The notes under the pieces are model-generated. The model worked only from the letters and a program-made list of their open reading frames with translations, ran no database searches and was not told where the DNA came from. Positions 6,328 to 13,253 of a stretch of 13,460 nucleotides of DNA are shown here, piece by piece. Each line of letters opens with the position of its first letter. Within the stretch, counting starts at the first letter, position 1. Origin of the DNA: an uncultured Pseudomonadota bacterium (GTDB lineage: Bacteria; Pseudomonadota; Alphaproteobacteria; Rs-D84). Location of the stretch: assembly GCA_947165335.1 (NCBI GenBank), contig CAMVAB010000017.1, positions 1 through 13,460 on the forward strand, in the 5' to 3' direction. The position numbers and the translations under genes were made by a program.

Positions 6328-8415
6328 TTACATGTTTATATCTTCGCAAGATTCGATTTCTTGACAGAATTCTTCTTTGCCACCTGACATGTAGCCCAAA
6401 ACACCTGCACCAGCAGCACCAATAATACCACCGATAGCTGTTCCCCATCCGGCGTTTATCATCGTACCCGTTGATGCACCGGCAGACAAACCACCCGCAG
6501 CAGCCTTCAACGCAGCAGATGCTTTTGATTCGCCGCCTGTTTCACAAACTTGTTGCATACGACAAACATGGCAATTCCGCAAATCTGGTTCAAAAGAAAC
6601 ACTTTTTATATAACTGTAATTAGTTTTCGAATCTTTTGGTGATTCTTTTTTATAAGTTGTCAAACAAACTTTTTTTGCTTCTTCAACATCTTGTTGACGA
6701 GTTAATTCAGCAATCTTTAAATCCAAAGCACGTAAATTACGATTTTCTGCGGACATCTTTGCCAGCAATTTAGCCGTATTAAACACACTGTCTCCTAAAG
6801 AATTCTTACCCTTGACCTTCTTTGTTGCATCTGCCTGAGAATCAATACATGCGGAAACAGTTTTGTCATTTTCAAATTGTTTAAAGAATTCATCAACAGC
6901 CGATGCTGAATTTGATACGACCTTTTTACGCAATTCTGCAAAACCTTCTTCTGTAGATGGCAAAGCTTTCAAATCTTCCACCGTTGTGTCATTTGGTAAA
7001 CAAGCCATATCTGTGCCACAAACTTTGCTTAATTGGTCGCTGAAATAGTTTATACAACCCTGCATCATTTGATAATCCATTTGCAAAATTGCAGATTGAA
7101 CAATTATGTTATATTGCGTTGCACCTTTGCATGATGGGAACATGCTTTGTGGACACAATGCTGCAATTTCGTATGGTTTTTTACCAATACATTCTGGCTT
7201 AGTATAATCAAGACCGCACTTATCCTGTAAACATTTATCTATATCATTTTCACAGAACTTTGTTCGCAAATAAGCTAACTTATCATTTATTACTGTTTGA
7301 ATACCTGGTATTTTTTCTTCACATTCAGTTATAATCGGACAAACACCCGCAGCAACATTTACATCTGTTAGACATGCTGTATTTGTAGATGTTGAACAAC
7401 CTTGCTCTAAACAGTCCTGAATCTTTGCTAAACAATTAGCACGTTCATATTTATCAGCATATTGTGTTGCTTCTTCTAAAACGCTTTTTGATTCTTCTTT
7501 CCAATCTTTGACAACATAGTCACGAACCGCCATACATTGATCCAATATATTTTCACATGCGTTTGAACGACGTTGTAATAGACCCGCATCCAGACAGTTT
7601 TCAAAATTAGAACCACAACCGCCTTTGTCAGCGATACAAGAACGATACGCCAACAAACATTCGCCGCGATTATATTTATTTGTTGTGTCGATCATTTCAA
7701 GACGCGCTTTGCGCACAGCAGATTCAGCAATACGTTTATTTGATTCCGCATTTGCTTTTTGGTCTGCAAGGTACGCATCGTAATTTTTACAATCTTGAGT
7801 TATCATACGAGAATAAAGCATTGATTCCATCTCTGATTTATCACCGCATGCTTTCAATTCTTTTTCACAATACTTTACGGCCATATCATATAATTCAGAA
7901 CCAATTGTGACATCTTCGGCAACATCACCGTCTTCTTCTTCTTCTTCGTCTGCTAACCAGGCCAAGAAATTAGCCGTCGAAACTTTTGTATTTGTTGTAT
8001 TTTCTGCAAAAATCAGTTTTGCTTTGGCACCAAGTTTTTCACGTTCTACGCCTTCGGTATATAATTTGTCTGCTTCTGCTTGAATATCAAGAACCGCCTT
8101 AATTTTGCTTTTTGCATATTCAATATTATCAGAACACGCACAACGTTCGCCCTGGCTTTCATCAAGCAAACAGAAATTATCCATACATTCACGATATGCA
8201 TCACGACAATCCGCAGATCCTTCACCAGAATCTGTAGAAACAGTGGTATTTTTTTCACCCGCAGCAACAACAGACACACCGGCTATGCTAGGCGCACGGG
8301 CCGCCGCATAAGTTTCACGAGATACCCCCACACGCGCACCAGCATCGCCACGCGTTGCACCAAAAGTAACACTTGGTACCAATAACAATAATGGTAAAAT
8401 ATTTATGATTTTCAT
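6328..8415 (-). CDS. Large exported cysteine-rich protein, CX6C-repeat family, first gene of the operon, with glycine-zipper segment
   Basis: Protein of 695 residues, paralogous to the downstream gene's product. A signal peptide (MKIINILPLLLLVPSVTFGA) is followed by a cysteine-free Ala/Ser/Thr linker (21-69). The N-terminal module then has Cys70, 77, 82, 92 and 94, a coiled coil, an acidic run (ADEEEEEDGD) and repeated C-X6-C pairs such as CRDAYREC, CLLAYRSC, CENILDQC, CLAKIQDC and CENDIDKC. It has 36 mature cysteines. Near the C-terminus, after NCHVC, a Gly/Ala-rich hydrophobic segment of about 45 residues contains repeated GxxxG spacing (GTAIGGIIGAAGAG). This resembles a glycine-zipper membrane hairpin. 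The protein closes with CEDINM. The frame opens at 8472, but I start at 8415: AGGA precedes that ATG and it begins the signal peptide, whereas 8472 lies inside the -35 box. Function unknown. Confidence 0.85.
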   Translation of the reverse strand: MKIINILPLLLLVPSVTFGATRGDAGARVGVSRETYAAARAPSIAGVSVVAAGEKNTTVSTDSGEGSADCRDAYRECMDNFCLLDESQGERCACSDNIEYAKSKIKAVLDIQAEADKLYTEGVEREKLGAKAKLIFAENTTNTKVSTANFLAWLADEEEEEDGDVAEDVTIGSELYDMAVKYCEKELKACGDKSEMESMLYSRMITQDCKNYDAYLADQKANAESNKRIAESAVRKARLEMIDTTNKYNRGECLLAYRSCIADKGGCGSNFENCLDAGLLQRRSNACENILDQCMAVRDYVVKDWKEESKSVLEEATQYADKYERANCLAKIQDCLEQGCSTSTNTACLTDVNVAAGVCPIITECEEKIPGIQTVINDKLAYLRTKFCENDIDKCLQDKCGLDYTKPECIGKKPYEIAALCPQSMFPSCKGATQYNIIVQSAILQMDYQMMQGCINYFSDQLSKVCGTDMACLPNDTTVEDLKALPSTEEGFAELRKKVVSNSASAVDEFFKQFENDKTVSACIDSQADATKKVKGKNSLGDSVFNTAKLLAKMSAENRNLRALDLKIAELTRQQDVEEAKKVCLTTYKKESPKDSKTNYSYIKSVSFEPDLRNCHVCRMQQVCETGGESKASAALKAAAGGLSAGASTGTMINAGWGTAIGGIIGAAGAGVLGYMSGGKEEFCQEIESCEDINM

Positions 8416-8443
8416 GTGACACATTCCTACATTATTATGTACT

Positions 8444-8472
8444 ATTTTATCAAAAAATATTATATCTTGCAA
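8444..8472 (-). promoter_or_regulatory. Promoter of the cysteine-rich operon
   Basis: On the minus strand TTGCAA (8472-8467) and TAAAAT (8449-8444) are 17 bases apart. Transcription would start near 8437, giving a leader of about 22 bases that carries AGGA before the ATG at 8415. It lies back to back with the infA promoter. Confidence 0.5.
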
Positions 8473-8486
8473 GCAGTAAAAACTTC

Positions 8487-8515
8487 TTGATTTTTATATT
8501 TATGACGCATATTAT
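8487..8515 (+). promoter_or_regulatory. Promoter of infA
   Basis: TTGATT at 8487-8492 and TATTAT at 8510-8515 are 17 bases apart. The expected start near 8522 leaves a 20-base leader containing GAGG at 8531-8534, seven bases before the ATG. Only 14 bases separate its -35 box from that of the divergent operon, so one regulator could affect both. Confidence 0.55.
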
Positions 8516-8541
8516 TTAGTAGAAAAAAATGAGGTTTATTT

Positions 8542-8793
8542 ATGGCAAAAGATGATGTTATTGTGTTTTCTGGTACCGTAGAAGAAAGATTACCAAACAC
8601 TATGTTCCGTGTTCGTCTTGAAAACGGTCATATGATATTGGCAACAGTATGCGGAAAAATGCGCAAAGCACGTATTTGGGTTAATGTCGGTGAAAAAGTT
8701 CACGTTGAAATGACCCCTTATGATTTAGACAAAGGCAGAATAACATTTGTCGAAAGAAGTCATTCTGGCCCCGAAGGTGCGCCAAATCATTAA
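8542..8793 (+). CDS. infA: Translation initiation factor IF-1
   Basis: Essential factor that binds the ribosomal A site of the 30S subunit with IF-2 and IF-3 during initiation. The 83-residue product is a single S1-type OB fold with the family hallmarks GTVEERLPNTMFRV, LENGHMI, GKMRKARIWV, GEKVHVEMTPYDL and KGRITF. The first roughly 72 residues align without gaps to E. coli IF-1. The C-terminal extension of about ten residues (HSGPEGAPNH) is longer than in E. coli. A GAGG ribosome-binding site fits the ATG at 8542. The gene is monocistronic, between its own promoter and a strong terminator, and it sits between two loci encoding members of the cysteine-rich family. Confidence 0.97.
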   Translation: MAKDDVIVFSGTVEERLPNTMFRVRLENGHMILATVCGKMRKARIWVNVGEKVHVEMTPYDLDKGRITFVERSHSGPEGAPNH

Positions 8794-8801
8794 TAAAAAA
8801 C

Positions 8802-8828
8802 AAAATCCACAACAATGTGGATTTTTTA
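8802..8828 (+). terminator. Intrinsic terminator of infA
   Basis: AAAATCCAC at 8802-8810 pairs with GTGGATTTT at 8817-8825 around the loop AACAAT, followed by further T residues. It lies eight bases after the infA stop codon and insulates the downstream cysteine-rich gene. Confidence 0.85.
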
Positions 8829-8848
8829 TTTTTTTCATCAAAATACCC

Positions 8849-8878
8849 TTGATAAAAATATCTTATTTTTGCTATTAT
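8849..8878 (+). promoter_or_regulatory. Promoter of the third cysteine-rich gene
   Basis: TTGATA at 8849-8854 and TATTAT at 8873-8878 are 18 bases apart. Transcription would start near 8885, about 11 bases before the ATG at 8896. The open frame from 8815 would begin upstream of this promoter, which supports the internal start. Confidence 0.5.
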
Positions 8879-8895
8879 CTTTTATAAGTATAGGA

Positions 8896-11229
8896 ATGAG
8901 AAAGGTTTTAGTCGCTTTTTTGGGTCTGTGTTTGTGTATCAACACCGTTAGTGTTGGTGCTGCTGTGCGCACACAAAACACAGCAAACACACGGCAAGCA
9001 TCTAATGCAAAAACCAGAATGGCGAACACAATCACACGTTCTGTTGTATCTCGCACATCAACCAATAATCAAAGACAAGCATCTAATACACGCAATGCTT
9101 CTTCAAAAATCGTAACCGGACGAAGTGCAACTACTACAACCGCACGTTCCGTTGGCACAACACAACCATCCCGAATGGCACGTGCCACAACTGTTGTAAA
9201 AACACGAACATTCAGTTCAAATTATAATACTTGTCGTGATGCCTATTTCACATGTATGGACCAGTTTTGTGCAACTCAAAACGATACATACAGAAGATGT
9301 GTGTGTTCTTCTAAGTTATCAGACATCCAAAAACAAGAAAAATTGCTTTCTCAAACATCTGAATCTTTGCAAGATTTTGAAAGTTTCAACATAGATATGA
9401 TTTCTAAAACTTCCAATGAAGTTAAAGCGATGCTTTCTGCAGCCGAAGGCGAAAACGCGATAAAAAAGGACACATCGGCAAGTTCCGAAACGTTACAAAA
9501 CATTACAAATGTTCTTAATAATTCAAAAAAGAAATCTTTATCAACCCAGGGAACATTAGACATCGGCGGTGATATAAAAGCTATTTGGAACACAACAAAT
9601 TTAATCGGGGGTTCTGATATTGCTAATTTAACCGGTGAATCTTTGTTTAATGCTGTGCACGCTCAGTGTAAAGATATAGTTTCAAGTTCTTGCGAAGGTT
9701 CAGATTTCAAAATGGTTTCATCTGCATACGGCATGTACATAGAAAACGATTGTGCACTGCTTGAAACAAATTTGAAAAATAAAACAACCAACGCAAATGC
9801 TTCTATACGACAAACGCGTCACAAAATGCAAGATGCCAGACTTGAAAATTACGACGCACATAATTCAGCATCCATAAACGATTGCATTGCAAATGTTCGC
9901 AAAGATGTTTTAGCGGACACTGCATGTGGTGATAATTATGTTCATTGTCTTGATTTTTCCGGTAAATATTTAAATATGACAACCGGCGAACCAATATATT
10001 CTGTTGATTTTTACCAAATTGAAAATCAAATCTCGTTGTCTGGGGATGTTTTGAAAAACAATAAAAACTCTTCGTTTATATCAATGTTGAATAAAAAGCG
10101 TACTTTTGCAGAAAAAGATCTTGATTTATGTCGCGATAATGCTGATGAAGTATGGAACGAATTTATGAGACAGGCAATTGTAGAAATTTATCAACAACAA
10201 CAACAACGCGTCAAAGATGTCAAAGATGAATGTTTACAAGTTGTTAACGAATGCTATTTAAAACAATCAGATTCATTAAAATCTTTGACTGATAGTTCAA
10301 AGATAGGCATTAGTCAAACAATAGAACTGTCAGAAGAAATGTGCGCAGAAAAATTGAACACTTGCAGTAATCTGTATGGTGGCGGAAAAGACGGTCTGGC
10401 AATTTTAACAAAAACAATGACAGGAATAACTACTTCTACTATTGAACAATCTTGTCCAGATTTGTTAACAGAATTTGCACGTAATATATGTGCAGTACCA
10501 GACAGTGATTCTTCTCATTCGTATCCATATGGTTGCCGCAAATATGCACCAGGCGAATCAATATATGCACTCAATGAAAAATGCAATACAGAAACTATCA
10601 ATCCGTTTTCTCGTTCTGAAATTTTAAACACATGGCAATTAAATCTGACTAACGAACACTATTCTTTGGCATGTATAAACAAAGAATACGAAAAAAGATA
10701 CAGTAAATGTAATCCTGGATATTATTTATATAATTCAGACGCAATTACAGACGAAAGTCCATTGGGTTATGTACCAAAAGATGGTAATGACTCTGTTTAT
10801 CCTAATGAATGTCGTGCGTGTCCGTTGAATGCGCAATGCAGTGGTGGCAACGCTGAACCTATGTTAATTAAAGATAAAGACACTATCGAAATATATAATA
10901 CTTGTGGGCGTTATTATATTGGCAGTTTATATCAGCAGTTTGTAATATATGCATCTCAGAATTGCAGACGTTCATCTGATACATCATCTGTATTATCAGA
11001 AACTATTTTGATGGACATTGACACAGTTATGCAAGTTGTGCGTGCTTCTTTAGTTACCTCATTATCCAAAGAATGTTCTTCTCAAAATGGTGGTTGGAAA
11101 GACATTCCATGGATTGATGAAAACATGGATGGCAAACATGACGAAAACGGTGATGTATTACTTAACGAATTCTATGTCACTACTGGTGCAAATACACTAT
11201 GGGGATATTGCAAGGATTTGTCCTATTAA
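8896..11229 (+). CDS. Large exported cysteine-rich protein, CX6C-repeat family, divergent third paralogue
   Basis: Protein of 777 residues. The signal peptide (MRKVLVAFLGLCLCINTVSV) leads into a basic linker (24-112) rich in Arg, Thr, Ser and Asn with no acidic residue. Next comes the same five-cysteine module as in the other two proteins, at Cys113, 120, 125, 135 and 137, then a coiled coil and the conserved X43 and X33 segments; CX6C pairs follow. Two cysteines of the shared pattern are replaced (Asp337, Ala405). After about residue 530 the similarity stops and a separate C-terminal region begins. It has CNPGYYLYN (Cys605) and ECRACPLNAQC (Cys639, 642, 648), a layout resembling eukaryotic-type small cysteine-rich modules. 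It also has a DxNxDGxxD loop (Asp741-Asp749). The start at 8896 gives a proper signal peptide. An AGGA directly abuts the ATG, too close for an ideal ribosome-binding site. Function unknown. Confidence 0.83.
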   Translation: MRKVLVAFLGLCLCINTVSVGAAVRTQNTANTRQASNAKTRMANTITRSVVSRTSTNNQRQASNTRNASSKIVTGRSATTTTARSVGTTQPSRMARATTVVKTRTFSSNYNTCRDAYFTCMDQFCATQNDTYRRCVCSSKLSDIQKQEKLLSQTSESLQDFESFNIDMISKTSNEVKAMLSAAEGENAIKKDTSASSETLQNITNVLNNSKKKSLSTQGTLDIGGDIKAIWNTTNLIGGSDIANLTGESLFNAVHAQCKDIVSSSCEGSDFKMVSSAYGMYIENDCALLETNLKNKTTNANASIRQTRHKMQDARLENYDAHNSASINDCIANVRKDVLADTACGDNYVHCLDFSGKYLNMTTGEPIYSVDFYQIENQISLSGDVLKNNKNSSFISMLNKKRTFAEKDLDLCRDNADEVWNEFMRQAIVEIYQQQQQRVKDVKDECLQVVNECYLKQSDSLKSLTDSSKIGISQTIELSEEMCAEKLNTCSNLYGGGKDGLAILTKTMTGITTSTIEQSCPDLLTEFARNICAVPDSDSSHSYPYGCRKYAPGESIYALNEKCNTETINPFSRSEILNTWQLNLTNEHYSLACINKEYEKRYSKCNPGYYLYNSDAITDESPLGYVPKDGNDSVYPNECRACPLNAQCSGGNAEPMLIKDKDTIEIYNTCGRYYIGSLYQQFVIYASQNCRRSSDTSSVLSETILMDIDTVMQVVRASLVTSLSKECSSQNGGWKDIPWIDENMDGKHDENGDVLLNEFYVTTGANTLWGYCKDLSY

Positions 11230-11260
11230 AAAAACCGATATAAAAATATCGGTTTTTTTT
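11229..11260. terminator. Bidirectional intrinsic terminator between the third cysteine-rich gene and clpX
   Basis: A stem of AAAAAACCGATA with TATCGGTTTTTT around a six-base AT loop lies just after the plus-strand stop codon. It has T runs in both directions, so it can also end clpX transcription, whose stop is at 11277. Confidence 0.8.
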
Positions 11261-11276
11261 ATTGGTATTTTTTTAT

Positions 11277-12539
11277 TTAGGCAACCTTTTTATTTTCAGC
11301 GAATATTTCCACTGGTGCTTTTTTATTATTAACAACATCAGCATCTATGACTATTTCCTGTAAATCTTTTTTATCAGGTGCTTCAAACATAGGTTGTAAT
11401 AAAATCTTTTCCAAAATCGAACGCAGTCCTCGTGCCCCCGTCTTGCGTTCAATTGCCATTTTCGCGATTGCTTGCAGGCCATCTTTTGTGATAGTCAATT
11501 TTATACCATCCATTTCAAGCATCGCAGCATATTGTTTCACAATAGCATTTTTTGGTTCTGTTAAAATCTTGATCAACGCAGCTTCGTCCAATGGTTGCAA
11601 AGTTGTAATAATTGGTAAACGACCAATCAATTCTGGAATTATTCCAAAACGAACCAAATCACTTGATTGAACATCGTTCAATCTATTCTTTTCTTCGCGT
11701 TCGCGTTTATCAGAAACTTCTGCACCAAAACCAATTCCTGCACGATCAGATGTACGTGATGCAATAATTTTATTAAGCCCGTCAAATGCACCGCCACAAA
11801 TAAACAATATCTTGCTTGTATCTAATTGAACGGTTGCTTCACCTGGATGTTTACGACCTGCCCCGCCTGCTGGAACATTTGCGACAGTACCTTCTATCAA
11901 TTTTAGCAAAGCCTGTTGCACACCTTCACCAGACACATCACGTGTCAATGATGGGTTTTCTGATTTACGAGAAATCTTGTCGATTTCGTCGATGTAAATA
12001 ATTCCACGTTGTGCGCGTTCAACATCAAAATTAGCATTTTGTAATAAACGTGTTAATACTGATTCAACATCATCGCCAACATAACCTGCTTCGGTCAAAG
12101 TTGTTGCGTCTGCGATAGCAAACGGAACATCCAAAACACGCGCCAAAGTTTGTGCAAACAAAGTTTTACCAGTCCCCGTAGAACCAATCATCAAAATATT
12201 AGATTTTTGAATTTCTACATTAGAAGCAATTCCAGCGCTGTTGCGTTTATAATGGTTGTACACAGCCACAGATAAAGTTCTTTTTGCTTCGTCTTGACCA
12301 ATTACATATTCATTCAAAAAATTATAAATCTGAGACGGAGTTGGCAATTCTGCCGCATCTTTTTTAATTTGATTTTGTTTATCATCTGCCATAATGTCAT
12401 TACATAAATTGATACATTCATCACAAATGCAAACATCACGACCACTGACCAACTTTTTCACTTCATATACAGATTTACCACAAAAACTACAAAATTGTTG
12501 CGCGTTTTCTGGTGTATTCTGTTTTTTATCGTCACTCAT
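11277..12539 (-). CDS. clpX: ClpX, ATP-dependent unfoldase subunit of the ClpXP protease
   Basis: Hexameric AAA+ unfoldase that recognises tagged or misfolded cytoplasmic proteins and feeds them into ClpP. The 420-residue product is full length. It has the N-terminal zinc-binding domain (CSFC at 17-20 and CDEC at 39-42), Walker A GSTGTGKT at 119-126 and the pore-1 loop GYVG at 152-155. Walker B IIYIDEID is at 180-187, the RKHP pore loop at 229-232, and the IGF tripeptide that docks onto ClpP at 269-271. The sensor-2 region (KTGARGLR) lies towards the C-terminus. It follows clpP by 25 bases on the same strand, as in most proteobacteria, and is presumably transcribed from the clpP promoter. I see no missing key residue. 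Confidence 0.98.
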   Translation of the reverse strand: MSDDKKQNTPENAQQFCSFCGKSVYEVKKLVSGRDVCICDECINLCNDIMADDKQNQIKKDAAELPTPSQIYNFLNEYVIGQDEAKRTLSVAVYNHYKRNSAGIASNVEIQKSNILMIGSTGTGKTLFAQTLARVLDVPFAIADATTLTEAGYVGDDVESVLTRLLQNANFDVERAQRGIIYIDEIDKISRKSENPSLTRDVSGEGVQQALLKLIEGTVANVPAGGAGRKHPGEATVQLDTSKILFICGGAFDGLNKIIASRTSDRAGIGFGAEVSDKREREEKNRLNDVQSSDLVRFGIIPELIGRLPIITTLQPLDEAALIKILTEPKNAIVKQYAAMLEMDGIKLTITKDGLQAIAKMAIERKTGARGLRSILEKILLQPMFEAPDKKDLQEIVIDADVVNNKKAPVEIFAENKKVA

Positions 12540-12564
12540 TTTATAATCCTTGAATTTTCAAAAA

Positions 12565-13146
12565 TTATTTACGTGTTAAAATACCATCAATTAAACCGAA
12601 TTTCTTTGCACCTTCGGCATCCATCCAGTTATCACGTTCCATCGCATCAAAAACTTCTTTTTCTTTACGACCAGTGAATTCAGCCATTTGTTTTATAATC
12701 ACATTTTTAACACGTTGTGTTTCGCGTAAAGATATTTCCATATCAGTAACCTGACCTTTGGTTCCAGAAGATGGCTGATGAATCATTATTTCTGTATTTG
12801 GTAATACAAAACGTTTTCCTTTTTCACCAGCGGCCAATAATATAGATCCCATAGATGCAACCAAACCCATACCAATAGTTGAAACTTTTGGTTTGATATA
12901 TTGCATAGTATCCATAATAGCCCAACCAGCAGTCACATCGCCACCAGGGGTGTTGATGTATAAAGAAATATCTGCGTTTGGATTTTCAGATTCCAAGAAC
13001 AATAATTGTGCAACAACAGTGTTTGCCATAGCCTGTTCAATTGGTCCAGAAATCATGACAATACGATCACGCAAAAGACGGGAATAAATATCAAAAGAAC
13101 GTTCACCTTTTGGAGATTCTTCGATAACAATAGGTACTAACGACAT
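12565..13146 (-). CDS. clpP: ClpP, proteolytic subunit of the ClpXP protease
   Basis: Tetradecameric serine protease of 193 residues. The catalytic triad is visible: Ser98 in VASMGS, His123 in IMIHQPSSG and Asp172 in ERDNWMDAEGA. Other hallmarks are SRLLRDRIVMISGPI, YINTPGGDVTAG, and the handle-helix region QVTDMEISLRE. The nucleophile context GMGLVASMGS differs slightly from the usual GQAASMG of many proteobacterial ClpP proteins. The reading frame extends to 13200, but the ATG at 13146 has AGAGGA at seven bases and a normal N-terminal propeptide (SLVPIVIEE), and the longer version overlaps the promoter. First gene of the clpP-clpX operon. Confidence 0.97.
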   Translation of the reverse strand: MSLVPIVIEESPKGERSFDIYSRLLRDRIVMISGPIEQAMANTVVAQLLFLESENPNADISLYINTPGGDVTAGWAIMDTMQYIKPKVSTIGMGLVASMGSILLAAGEKGKRFVLPNTEIMIHQPSSGTKGQVTDMEISLRETQRVKNVIIKQMAEFTGRKEKEVFDAMERDNWMDAEGAKKFGLIDGILTRK

Positions 13147-13170
13147 AATAAATCCTCTTTTTTCCAGTAA

Positions 13171-13200
13171 ATTATAACACAGTTTTACCCGATTCGCCAA
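13171..13200 (-). promoter_or_regulatory. Promoter of clpP-clpX
   Basis: On the minus strand TTGGCG (13200-13195) and a perfect TATAAT (13176-13171) are 18 bases apart. The start near 13164 leaves a leader of about 18 bases with the AGAGGA ribosome-binding site. I see no sigma32-like heat-shock element. Confidence 0.6.
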
Positions 13201-13253
13201 TTTTATAGTATAAAATTAAGGATTTTTTACTGATTTACAACCCGGTACTCTTT

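Noticed and set aside
10189..10209. CAA triplet run (poly-Gln) in the third cysteine-rich gene
   Set aside because: Only five Gln residues inside a helical segment whose total length is conserved in the paralogues, so it is not an expanding repeat of note.
3856..11229. Metallothionein, ferredoxin or cytochrome c interpretation of the cysteine-rich proteins
   Set aside because: Cysteines are mostly spaced X6 or wider rather than clustered as CxxC. There is no CxxCH heme motif; CHIC/CHVC has the His inside the pair. The proteins are also exported and very large.
12865..12920. Unusual ClpP active-site context GLVASMGS
   Set aside because: The catalytic triad and all other hallmarks are intact, and variation next to the nucleophile occurs among ClpP proteins. 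It is not evidence of a specialised or inactive ClpP.
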